Source: Clostridiales bacterium (GTDB lineage Bacteria > Bacillota > Clostridia > Peptostreptococcales > Anaerovoracaceae). From it: DNA of 8,450 bases. The DNA is taken from the NCBI GenBank assembly GCA_003542355.1, contig DPKU01000115.1:1-8450 (forward strand). Direction: 5' to 3'. Position numbers and translations under genes: made by a program. The notes beneath the pieces are model-generated. The model was given only the letters and a program-made list of their open reading frames with translations, ran no database searches and was not told the origin of the DNA. Positions 1 through 5,582 of this stretch are shown here, piece by piece. Position 1 is the first letter of the stretch; each line of letters starts with the position of its first letter.

Positions 1-636
1 GTCTTTGCGCTGCTGGTCGTGGTGGGCATCATCATGGTTCAGGAAGGCAACCGGAAAATTCCGGTGCAGTATGCCAAAAGAGTGGTCGGCCGGAAAATGT
101 ACGGTGGACAGAGCAGTCACATCCCGATGAAGGTCAATCAGTCAGGCGTCATTCCCGTGATTTTCGCCATCTCCCTGCTGCAGTTGCCCATGACAGTGGC
201 CTACATGTGGCCCGAGTCCGGTTTTTCCGGCTTTGTCACAAAGTTCCTGTCGCCTTCGGGGTACCCGGGCGTATGGGTGTACTTTGCACTGAACATCGTG
301 CTCATCATGTTCTTCACATATTTCTACAGTTCGGTTTCGTTCAATCCGGCGGAAATCGCCGACAACATGAAATCCAACGGAGGGTTTATCCCCGGGATCC
401 GTCCGGGCCGCTCCACTGTGGAATACATTACGAAAGTCATGAGCAGGCTCACGTTTGTGAGTGCTGTTTTCCTGGCGATCATCGCTTCCATTCCTACGCT
501 GATCCAGCATTGGTCGGCACTGCAAATAGGTTTCGGGGGTACTTCGGTCATCATCGCCGTGGGCGTCGCCCTGGATACAATGAAACAACTTGAGACCCAG
601 ATGATCATGCGTAACTACAGCGGATTCTTGAAATAA
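1..636 (+). CDS. secY: SecY, protein translocase channel subunit (5' truncated by window edge)
   Basis: SecY is the pore-forming subunit of the SecYEG translocon in the cytoplasmic membrane. Only the last 211 residues are present; the frame is open from base 1, so the gene begins outside the window. The visible part starts in a hydrophobic segment that should be TM6. It continues through the basic cytoplasmic loop (residues about 15-45, with QYAKRVVGRK), TM7 (about 48-70), TM8 (about 92-112), the conserved cytoplasmic loop with NPAEIADNMK and PGIRPG (115-136), and TM9 and TM10 (about 150-196). The Arg of PGIRPG matches the position essential for SecA-driven transport in the family. The gene ends with TAA, 11 bases before adk. 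Gene order secY-adk-map is the classical spc operon end in Gram-positives. Family assignment is very secure. Confidence 0.98.
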   Translation, partial: VFALLVVVGIIMVQEGNRKIPVQYAKRVVGRKMYGGQSSHIPMKVNQSGVIPVIFAISLLQLPMTVAYMWPESGFSGFVTKFLSPSGYPGVWVYFALNIVLIMFFTYFYSSVSFNPAEIADNMKSNGGFIPGIRPGRSTVEYITKVMSRLTFVSAVFLAIIASIPTLIQHWSALQIGFGGTSVIIAVGVALDTMKQLETQMIMRNYSGFLK

Positions 637-647
637 GGGAGCGTGGC

Positions 648-1295
648 ATGAGAATAATCGTATTGCTGGGCCCTCCGGGCGCCGGCAAAGGCACCCAGGC
701 GGCCCGGATTTCCGACAAGTACGGCATTCCTCACATTTCCACCGGAGATATCTTTCGAAGCAATGTCAAAGAAGGAACTCCCCTGGGAAAGAAGGCTGCC
801 GCCTACATGGACCAGGGGCACTTAGTGCCCGACGAGCTGGTCTGCGATCTTGTGGAAGACCGTGTGTCCAAGGACGATTGTCAAAATGGTTTTCTACTGG
901 ATGGTTTTCCCCGGACGCTGTTCCAGGCCAGGCACTTCGATGACTATCTTCTGAGAAGCGGACGGGAATTGACAGTAGTGCTGGATATGCAGGTGGGGCA
1001 AGACGTACTGCTCCCCCGGATGGTGGGACGCAGGGTTTGCAGAAATTGCGGAAAAACCTACCACATTACGAACATGCCGACCAAAGTGGAAGGCGTGTGC
1101 GATGTCTGCGGAGGTGAAGTGTACCAGCGGGCGGACGATACGAAGGAGACGGTCCTGAATCGGTTCAAAGTCTATATGGAACAGACCCACCCTCTGACGG
1201 AATACTACCAGAACGCCGGCAAACTGATCACCCTGGATGGCGCATTGCCTCCGGATGTGGTTTTCGGACAGATCTCTGCCCTTTTGGGAGATTGA
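648..1295 (+). CDS. adk: Adenylate kinase, zinc-binding LID type
   Basis: This cytosolic enzyme catalyses ATP + AMP = 2 ADP and sets the adenylate balance. The 215-residue length is normal for the long-LID form. The P-loop GPPGAGKGT lies at residues 8-16, the AMP-binding region at about 30-60 (STGD, then the segment ending in LVPDELV), and DGFPRT at 85-90. The LID (about 126-163) carries Cys131, Cys134, Cys151 and Cys154. This four-Cys set is the structural zinc site seen in Gram-positive adenylate kinases and absent from the E. coli enzyme. RADDTKETVLNRF at 161-173 holds the conserved Arg and Asp residues of the phosphate-binding side. An AGGGAG sequence sits 6 bases before the ATG. The stop lies 3 bases before the map start, so the two genes are probably translationally coupled. 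Confidence 0.98.
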   Translation: MRIIVLLGPPGAGKGTQAARISDKYGIPHISTGDIFRSNVKEGTPLGKKAAAYMDQGHLVPDELVCDLVEDRVSKDDCQNGFLLDGFPRTLFQARHFDDYLLRSGRELTVVLDMQVGQDVLLPRMVGRRVCRNCGKTYHITNMPTKVEGVCDVCGGEVYQRADDTKETVLNRFKVYMEQTHPLTEYYQNAGKLITLDGALPPDVVFGQISALLGD

Positions 1296-1298
1296 CCG

Positions 1299-2114
1299 AT
1301 GATCGTGATCAAAACCGACGAAGAACTGGGGATCATGGCCCTTGCGGCATCGGTGACAGCCGAAATGCTTCGGGACCTGCCCGGGATAATCAAGCCGGGG
1401 ATATCCACAAAAGATATCGACGATTACGTGGAAGCGTACATTCTCCAAAGCGATATGCTTCCCGCATTTAAAGGATATGGCGGGTTTCCCGCCTCGGCGT
1501 GCGTATCGGTCAACGAGGAGATTGTTCACGGGATCCCAGCCGCAAATAAGATCTTGCGGGAAGGCGACATCGTGAGCGTAGATCTGGGAACGATATACAA
1601 AGAATACTACTCGGATGCGGCACGCACGTATCCAGTGGGCCGTATCGATGCGCAGGCGCAAAAGCTGATCCGGATCACAGAGGAAAGTTTTTTTCAGGGA
1701 CTGGAATTCTGTAGGATCGGTTATCGCTTGGGAGATGTCTCCCACGCGATCCAAAAGCATGTGGAGGAAGCCGGATTTTCGGTGATACGAGATTATGTGG
1801 GTCACGGGATCGGACGCAATTTGCACGAAGATCCGCAGATCCCAAATTACGGAAGACCGGATCGGGGCCCCAAACTGGTTCCCGGGATGGTCCTGGCGAT
1901 CGAACCCATGATCGCAGCGGGTGATTTTGAAGTAGAGGTACTGCTGGACAACTGGACAGCGGTCACCGCTGACGGCTCCCTGGCCGCCCACTACGAGAAC
2001 ACTGTTGTGATCACTCAGGATGAACCCCTTCTGCTCACCTGTCTGGACCGGGATTGCCCGCCGACAGGGATAGCTGATGCGACCGGACAAAGGAGGAACG
2101 CTGTTCATGTCTAA
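1299..2114 (+). CDS. map: Methionine aminopeptidase, type I, with C-terminal tail
   Basis: This enzyme removes the initiator methionine from nascent proteins in the cytosol and uses two metal ions. The five metal ligands of the pita-bread fold are visible: Asp95, Asp106, His169, Glu202 and Glu233. Catalytic-site His77 and His176 and Trp219 are also present. All are offset by two from E. coli MAP, so the core is intact. The ATG at 1299 is preceded by GGGAG (1286-1290), which overlaps the end of adk. The protein is 271 residues long. The usual fold ends near residue 248, so about 23 residues (from CLDRDCPP to the end) are a non-conserved tail. Its reading frame runs across the infA ribosome binding site and stops 8 bases inside infA. 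The tail has a proline, two cysteines and no motif I recognise. Confidence 0.97.
   Translation: MIVIKTDEELGIMALAASVTAEMLRDLPGIIKPGISTKDIDDYVEAYILQSDMLPAFKGYGGFPASACVSVNEEIVHGIPAANKILREGDIVSVDLGTIYKEYYSDAARTYPVGRIDAQAQKLIRITEESFFQGLEFCRIGYRLGDVSHAIQKHVEEAGFSVIRDYVGHGIGRNLHEDPQIPNYGRPDRGPKLVPGMVLAIEPMIAAGDFEVEVLLDNWTAVTADGSLAAHYENTVVITQDEPLLLTCLDRDCPPTGIADATGQRRNAVHV
2091..2096 (+). promoter_or_regulatory. infA ribosome binding site (decides the start)
   Basis: AGGAGG lies 10 bases before ATG 2107 and inside the 3' end of map. An in-frame ATG at 2077 lies upstream of this site and would add ten residues not found in IF-1. The site and the normal family length of 72 residues therefore both favour 2107. 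Confidence 0.85.
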
Positions 2115-2325
2115 AAAAGACAGCATAGAAGTATTCGGAATCGTGCTGGAAGCGCTGCCGAATGCCATGTTCAAGGTAAAGCTTGAAAACGATTACGTAG
2201 TGCTGGCACATATATCCGGCAAGATGAGGATGCATTTTATCCGTATTCTTCCCGGTGACAGAGTCAGGATCGAACTCTCGCCCTACGACCTGTCAAGGGG
2301 CCGAATAACCTGGAGAGACAAGTAG
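2107..2325 (+). CDS. infA: Translation initiation factor IF-1
   Basis: IF-1 binds the A site of the 30S subunit with IF-2 and IF-3 during initiation. The 72-residue product is the standard length and is a single OB-fold (S1-like) domain. Family signatures are visible in order: a start like MSKKDSIEV, then VLEALPNAMFKVKLEN (about 13-28), AHISGKMR (34-41), IRILPGDRV (44-52) and ELSPYDLSRGRI (55-66). The C-terminus ends in WRDK where relatives usually have a short Tyr or Phe plus Arg ending; this is a small variation. The start overlaps the map stop by 8 bases in another frame, which suggests translational coupling. No KOW-domain gene separates it from map, unlike in many Bacillota. Confidence 0.97.
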   Translation: MSKKDSIEVFGIVLEALPNAMFKVKLENDYVVLAHISGKMRMHFIRILPGDRVRIELSPYDLSRGRITWRDK

Positions 2326-2349
2326 TCCTGCGATGGGAGGAGAAAAAAA

Positions 2350-2463
2350 ATGAAAGTAAGAGCTTCAGTAAAACCGATCTGTGAAAAGTGCAAGGTTATC
2401 AAGAGAAACGGAAAAATAATGGTCATCTGCGAGAATCCGAAGCACAAACAGACACAAGGTTGA
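2350..2463 (+). CDS. rpmJ: Ribosomal protein L36 (bL36), zinc-ribbon form
   Basis: This 37-residue protein of the large subunit helps organise 23S rRNA. The sequence begins MKVRASVKPICEKCK and ends with NPKHKQTQG, the usual L36 pattern and length. Cys11, Cys14, Cys27 and His32 form the zinc site of the C+ version. The ribosome binding site GGGAGGAG (2335-2342) lies 7 bases before the ATG. The gene follows infA by 24 bases, the typical Gram-positive order. It is followed by an unusually long gap before rpsM. Confidence 0.97.
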   Translation: MKVRASVKPICEKCKVIKRNGKIMVICENPKHKQTQG

Positions 2464-2605
2464 CAGTGTTTGAATAGGCAATCGGGTGCGGCTGGCCTTC
2501 TCCGAAAACGGCGACAGGACAACCCGGCAGCCATTTCACCAAATTCCGGACGCGGAACATGCGACCGGCAGATAAAACAGCGATAGTAACATAGGAGGTA
2601 GAATT
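2464..2605 (+). other. 142-base leader between rpmJ and rpsM, possible regulatory RNA
   Basis: No convincing gene is present here. Possible RNA helices seen by eye are CGGGT 2483-2487 with ACCCG 2522-2526, and GGCTG 2490-2494 with CAGCC 2528-2532. These two would cross to form a pseudoknot. A separate hairpin pairs TTCCG 2544-2548 with CGGAA 2553-2557 around a GACG loop. In E. coli, S4 represses the alpha operon by binding a pseudoknot at the rpsM start, so the location is suggestive. The helices are short and could arise by chance. A perfect TTGACA at 2460-2465 has no matching -10 box. Confidence 0.35.
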
Positions 2606-2983
2606 ATGGCTCGTATAGCCGGTGTCGATTTACCCAGAGAAAAGCGAGTAGAAATCGGACTCACCTACATTTTCGGTATAGGGAGAACTTCAGCCGCTGA
2701 GATTTTGCAAAAATCCGGCGTCAACCCTGATACGAGGGTGAAGGATCTTTCCGAGGACGAAGTCGGTGCGATCAGAAAGATCATCGAATCAGATTATGAT
2801 GTGGAAGGCGATCTCAGACGAGACGTTTCCATGAACATCAAACGTCTGATGGAGATCGGATGCTACAGAGGTATCAGACACAGAAGAGGACTGCCCGTAC
2901 GCGGACAGAACACCAAGAACAACAGCCGTACCAGAAAAGGCCCGAAGAAGACCGTCGGCCGGAAAAAGAAAGCGACGAAATAA
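2606..2983 (+). CDS. rpsM: Ribosomal protein S13 (uS13)
   Basis: S13 sits in the head of the 30S subunit and contacts 16S rRNA, the P-site tRNA and the large-subunit bridge. The 125-residue length is close to the bacterial norm of 118-124. The N-terminal helix-two-turn-helix region starts MARIAGVDLPREKRVEIGLTYI, and the C-terminal rRNA-binding part contains GCYRGIRHRRGLPVRGQ (about 91-107). A lysine-rich tail follows. AGGAGGT at 2593-2599 lies 6 bases before the ATG. The gene opens the rpsM-rpsK-rpsD-rpoA-rplQ alpha operon segment and follows a 142-base leader. Its TAA stop forms part of the ribosome binding site of rpsK. Confidence 0.98.
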   Translation: MARIAGVDLPREKRVEIGLTYIFGIGRTSAAEILQKSGVNPDTRVKDLSEDEVGAIRKIIESDYDVEGDLRRDVSMNIKRLMEIGCYRGIRHRRGLPVRGQNTKNNSRTRKGPKKTVGRKKKATK

Positions 2984-2997
2984 GGAGGTAAGCTTTA

Positions 2998-3393
2998 ATG
3001 GCAACAGTAAAGAAAACTGTACGCAAGAAGAGAAGAGAACGCAAAAACATTGAAAGCGGTCAGGCTCATATCCAGGCTTCCTTCAACAATACGCTTGTGA
3101 CTCTTACAGACTTGAGCGGAAACGCTCTGGCATGGTCAAGCGCTGGATCTCTGGGCTTCAGAGGCTCCAGAAAATCCACGCCCTTCGCAGCGCAGATGGC
3201 TGCAGAGGCGGCCGCCAAAGGCGGCATGGAACACGGCCTCAAGACCGTGGAAGTATATGTTAAAGGTCCCGGATCCGGCAGAGAAGCCGCTATTCGGGCA
3301 CTTCAGACCGCAGGTCTGAATATCACCTTGATCAAAGATATCACTCCGATTCCTCACAACGGCTGCAGACCGCCGAAGAGAAGAAGAGTATAG
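2998..3393 (+). CDS. rpsK: Ribosomal protein S11 (uS11)
   Basis: S11 lies on the 30S platform near the mRNA exit and binds 16S rRNA with S18 and S6 nearby. The product has 131 residues, the expected length. It has a basic N-terminal extension, then AHIQASFNNTLVTLTDLSGNALAWSS (about 23-48), GFRGSRKSTPFAAQ (53-66) and VKGPGSGREAAIRAL (about 88-102). The invariant C-terminus contains TPIPHNGCRPPKRRRV. The ribosome binding site AAGGAGGT (2982-2989) overlaps the rpsM stop and is 8 bases from the ATG. The 14-base gap supports coupled translation with rpsM. Confidence 0.98.
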   Translation: MATVKKTVRKKRRERKNIESGQAHIQASFNNTLVTLTDLSGNALAWSSAGSLGFRGSRKSTPFAAQMAAEAAAKGGMEHGLKTVEVYVKGPGSGREAAIRALQTAGLNITLIKDITPIPHNGCRPPKRRRV

Positions 3394-3411
3394 GTAGGGA
3401 GGTACAGAAAT

Positions 3412-4032
3412 ATGGCAAGATATACAGGACCTTCCTGCAGACTTTGCAGAAGAGAAGGACAGAAACTGTTCTTGAAGGGCGAACGCTGCTATAGCGGCAA
3501 GTGCGCTCTGGAGAAGAGAAACTACGCACCCGGTCAGCATGGCCAGGGAAGAAAGAAAGTCTCCAACTATGGACTTCAGCTTCGCGAGAAGCAAAAGGCC
3601 AAGAGATTTTACGGACTGCAGGAAACGCAGTTTAAAAACTACTTTACCAAAGCTGCCAACAAGCGAGGCATTACGGGTGAGACCCTGCTGATCATGCTGG
3701 AAACCCGCCTGGACAACACGGTATTCCGTATGGGATTCGCCTCCTCCAGGAAGGAAGCACGGCAATTGGTATGCCACGGACACTTTACGGTGAACGGAAA
3801 GAAAGTCGACATTCCTTCCTATAGCGTCAAACCCGGCGAGATCATCAAAGTGAAGGAAAAGAGCATATCTTCTCTGAAATTCAAGGAAATCAAGGAGATG
3901 ACCATCAGCACACCCGCATGGTTGAGCATCGATACAGATAAACTGGAAGGCAAGATCATATCCCTGCCCGACAGAAGCATGATCGACACTCCGGTGGAAG
4001 AACAACTGATCGTCGAGTTGTACTCGAAGTAA
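3412..4032 (+). CDS. rpsD: Ribosomal protein S4 (uS4), four-cysteine zinc form
   Basis: S4 is a primary 16S rRNA binder that starts 30S assembly. In many bacteria it is also the translational repressor of its own mRNA or operon. The protein has 206 residues. Cys9, Cys12, Cys26 and Cys31 near the N-terminus match the zinc-binding set of the Thermus protein. The S4 RNA-binding domain spans about 97-160 (RLDNTVFRMGFASSRKEARQLVCHG then VNGKKVDIPSYSVKPGE). The ending VEEQLIVELYSK is typical. GGGAGGT (3397-3403) is 8 bases before the ATG. Placement of rpsD between rpsK and rpoA fits clostridia and proteobacteria, whereas Bacillus keeps rpsD elsewhere. Confidence 0.98.
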   Translation: MARYTGPSCRLCRREGQKLFLKGERCYSGKCALEKRNYAPGQHGQGRKKVSNYGLQLREKQKAKRFYGLQETQFKNYFTKAANKRGITGETLLIMLETRLDNTVFRMGFASSRKEARQLVCHGHFTVNGKKVDIPSYSVKPGEIIKVKEKSISSLKFKEIKEMTISTPAWLSIDTDKLEGKIISLPDRSMIDTPVEEQLIVELYSK

Positions 4033-4034
4033 TC

Positions 4035-4085
4035 AATCCCTAACCATGAGAATATATCTGTTAAATCGATTGTAAAGGAGGGATT
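4035..4085 (+). promoter_or_regulatory. Possible hairpin hiding the rpoA ribosome binding site
   Basis: AATCCCT at 4035-4041, just after the rpsD stop, is perfectly complementary to AGGGATT at 4079-4085, which overlaps the end of the rpoA ribosome binding site. The pair would give a 7-bp stem with a 37-base loop. Ribosomes ending rpsD would cover the upstream arm and release the site. Seen directly: the complementarity. Inferred: the switch. Confidence 0.35.
4075..4081 (+). promoter_or_regulatory. rpoA ribosome binding site before a GTG start
   Basis: AAGGAGG lies 8 bases before GTG 4090. No ATG fits the conserved N-terminus MIEIEKP, so this site settles the GTG start. Confidence 0.85.
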
Positions 4086-4089
4086 TTGA

Positions 4090-5037
4090 GTGATCGAAAT
4101 TGAAAAGCCAACCATCGAATGTGTATATTCGGAAGATGATCCCAGCTACGGTAAATTTATCGTAGAACCCCTCGAAAGAGGATACGGTACCACTTTGGGC
4201 AACAGTTTGCGGAGAATTCTCCTCAACTCGCTGCCTGGGGCAGCCGTCACCTCCGTCAAAATTGATGGAATACTCCATGAGTTTTCCACCATCCCCGGCG
4301 TCAAGGAAGACGTTACGGAGATCATACTGAATTTAAAACACCTGGCGATCGCGCTCCATGGAGAAGATACAAAACGGGCGATGATCAATGCCCAGGGACC
4401 TATGGAAGTGACCGCTGCAGACATCGTTGCAGACAGCGAGCTGGAAATATATAACCCGGATCTGCATATCGCAACGCTGGAGGATAACGCCAGTCTGGTG
4501 ATGGAACTCAACATCTCCACTGGCAGAGGATACGTTCCGGCAGACCAGAACAAGAGCGAAAGCACACCTATCGCTGTGATTCCCATCGACAGCATCTATA
4601 CGCCGGTCTTAAAGGTCAACTTTACGGTGGAAAACACCCGGGTAGGCCAAGTGACCGACTATGACAGGCTAATCCTTGAGATTTGGACCGACGGCAGCAT
4701 CTCTCCCGAGGAGAGTGTTTCCATCGGCGCCAAGATCATGCAGGAGCATCTGAAACTGTTCATCGACCTTACGGAAAGCATGCACTCCATGGAGATCATG
4801 GTGGAGAAGGAAGAGGATCAGAAAGAAAAAGCGCTGGAGATGAGTATCGAAGAGCTGGAATTGTCCGTGAGATCCTTCAACTGCCTGAAGCGGGCGGCGA
4901 TCAACACGGTCGAAGAACTGACCCGCAAGACGGAAGACGACATGATGAAGGTCCGGAATCTCGGGAAGAAGTCTCTGGACGAAGTGAAGCATAAACTGGA
5001 AGAATTGGGTCTCGGTTTAAAACCGAGCGATGAATAG
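4090..5037 (+). CDS. rpoA: RNA polymerase alpha subunit
   Basis: The alpha dimer is the scaffold for RNA polymerase assembly, and its C-terminal domain contacts UP elements and activators. The product has 315 residues, matching the Gram-positive length. The N-terminal domain (about 1-235) contains ERGYGTTLGNSLRRILLNSLPGAAV (29-53), the dimerisation and assembly segment. A Glu/Lys-rich linker follows (about 236-252). The C-terminal domain (about 253-312) contains LSVRSFNCLKRA with Arg261 and Asn264, and LGKKSL with Lys294. These correspond to E. coli Arg265, Asn268 and Lys298, which bind DNA. The start codon is GTG, unlike the ATG of the other genes in this operon. A 57-base gap separates it from rpsD. 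A near-perfect palindrome lies in its last codons. Confidence 0.98.
   Translation: MIEIEKPTIECVYSEDDPSYGKFIVEPLERGYGTTLGNSLRRILLNSLPGAAVTSVKIDGILHEFSTIPGVKEDVTEIILNLKHLAIALHGEDTKRAMINAQGPMEVTAADIVADSELEIYNPDLHIATLEDNASLVMELNISTGRGYVPADQNKSESTPIAVIPIDSIYTPVLKVNFTVENTRVGQVTDYDRLILEIWTDGSISPEESVSIGAKIMQEHLKLFIDLTESMHSMEIMVEKEEDQKEKALEMSIEELELSVRSFNCLKRAAINTVEELTRKTEDDMMKVRNLGKKSLDEVKHKLEELGLGLKPSDE
5011..5027. repeat. Palindrome in the last codons of rpoA
   Basis: CTCGGTTT (5011-5018) and AAACCGAG (5020-5027) are perfect inverted repeats around a single A. In RNA this would fold as a 7-bp stem with a 3-base loop, 31 bases before the rplQ start. There is no T run, so it is not an ordinary terminator. 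It falls within the codons for LGLKPS. Confidence 0.6.
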
Positions 5038-5057
5038 CGCAAGAAGGAGGATTCGAA

Positions 5058-5399
5058 ATGCCCGGATATAGAAAGCTGGGGGTGAAAACCGCCCACAGAA
5101 AATCCATGCTGAGAAATCTCGTAACGGATCTTTTACGTGAAGGCCGCATTCAGACCACCGAATGCAGAGCGAAAGAAGCAAGAAGAGAAGCCGAAAAGAT
5201 GATCACGTTGGGAAAACGCGGCGACCTACACGCCAGACGCCAGGTGCTGGCTTATGTCGTGGACGAAGATGTGGTGACGAAGCTCTTTGACGAGATCGCA
5301 CCCCGCTACGAGGAACGCAACGGTGGTTACACGAGAATTCTGAAGCTGGGTCCCCGCAGGGGCGACACCGCAGAAGTTGTATTTCTGGAACTGGTGTAA
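5058..5399 (+). CDS. rplQ: Ribosomal protein L17 (bL17)
   Basis: L17 is a large-subunit protein near the peptide exit tunnel. The product has 113 residues, similar to the short clostridial form and a little shorter than the 120-residue Bacillus protein. Typical signatures are the start MPGYRKLGVKTAHRKSMLRNL, then AEKMITLGKRGDLHARRQ (about 45-62), VVTKLFDEIAPRY (72-84) and GGYTRILKLGPRRGD (89-103). AAGGAGG at 5044-5050 is 7 bases before the ATG, and rpoA ends 20 bases upstream. It is the last gene of the ribosomal block and is followed by an intrinsic terminator. Confidence 0.98.
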   Translation: MPGYRKLGVKTAHRKSMLRNLVTDLLREGRIQTTECRAKEARREAEKMITLGKRGDLHARRQVLAYVVDEDVVTKLFDEIAPRYEERNGGYTRILKLGPRRGDTAEVVFLELV

Positions 5400-5411
5400 T
5401 AACTGACAGAC

Positions 5412-5436
5412 GGTCGCAGGAGAAGTGTACTGCGCC
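5412..5436 (+). other. Hairpin in the rplQ 3' untranslated region
   Basis: CGCAG (5415-5419) pairs with CTGCG (5430-5434). GG (5412-5413) with CC (5435-5436) extends the stem past one bulged T. The loop has 10 bases and no T run follows. It sits between the rplQ stop and the terminator and may protect the 3' end of the operon mRNA; that role is inferred. Confidence 0.35.
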
Positions 5437-5456
5437 GGCCTGTGCCAAAAAAGACC

Positions 5457-5487
5457 AAAGCGGTCGGAGGATTCCGGCCGCTTTTTT
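5457..5487 (+). terminator. Intrinsic terminator of the alpha operon
   Basis: A 10-bp stem runs from AGCGGTCGGA (5459-5468) to TTCCGGCCGCT (3' arm 5473-5482), with one G-U wobble and the loop GGAT (5469-5472). Flanking A-T pairs can extend it to 5457. Six T residues follow directly at 5482-5487. It lies 57 bases after rplQ and separates the ribosomal block from the K+ genes. Confidence 0.93.
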
Positions 5488-5526
5488 CGTGCGCATTTAT
5501 ACTTTCTTAACACCGAATCTGAATTA

Positions 5527-5559
5527 TTGACGGCACATTTACTCCTTTTGGTGTATACC
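5527..5559 (+). promoter_or_regulatory. Weak candidate promoter for the K+ uptake genes
   Basis: TTGACG (5527-5532) matches a -35 box in five of six bases. Possible -10 boxes (TGTATA 5552-5557 or TATACC 5554-5559) are imperfect and spaced 19-21 bases away, which is longer than ideal. A promoter is expected here because a strong terminator lies upstream, but the exact position is uncertain. The better -10-like TATACT at 5498-5503 lacks a -35 box. Confidence 0.3.
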
Positions 5560-5569
5560 CTTGTAGGAG
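5542..5569 (+). promoter_or_regulatory. Possible hairpin covering the ribosome binding site of the first K+ operon gene
   Basis: CTCCT (5542-5546) is complementary to AGGAG (5565-5569), which is the core of the ribosome binding site AGGAGG. An inner GGT/ACC pair (5550-5552 with 5557-5559) closes a GTAT loop. Together they form a two-part hairpin that could limit initiation at ATG 5583. The site is also 12 bases from the start, longer than for other genes here. Confidence 0.35.
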
Positions 5570-5582
5570 GCAGGTAGTACTT

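Noticed and set aside
2077..2106. Upstream in-frame ATG giving a ten-residue longer IF-1
   Set aside because: The AGGAGG site lies downstream of this ATG, and the 72-residue form starting at 2107 matches the family.
894..2174. Long minus-strand open frame opposite adk and map
   Set aside because: It is an antisense shadow of two well-supported genes. The translated sequence has no recognisable family and is rich in His, Arg and Cys as expected for antisense frames.
2460..2488. Perfect TTGACA at 2460-2465 as a -35 box for an internal promoter before rpsM
   Set aside because: The bases 16-18 positions downstream (around CGGGTG) show no -10 likeness, and no other box fits the spacing.
2077..2568. 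Ten-base repeat ATGCGACCGG at 2077-2086 and 2559-2568
   Set aside because: Repeats of this length are expected by chance in a window this size, and the flanks do not match.
2470..2586. Small TTG-start reading frame in the rpmJ-rpsM gap
   Set aside because: It would encode about 38 residues with no family likeness, has only a weak AAGG upstream, and reads like translated non-coding DNA.
3136..4005. Minus-strand open frame of 289 residues opposite rpsK and rpsD
   Set aside because: It is a shadow of two conserved ribosomal protein genes and has no domain or promoter evidence.
5488..5582. Cyclic di-AMP (ydaO-type) riboswitch before the K+ genes, as in Bacillus ktrAB
   Set aside because: Only 95 bases lie between the terminator and the start, too few for that riboswitch, and none of its motifs or a second terminator is seen.
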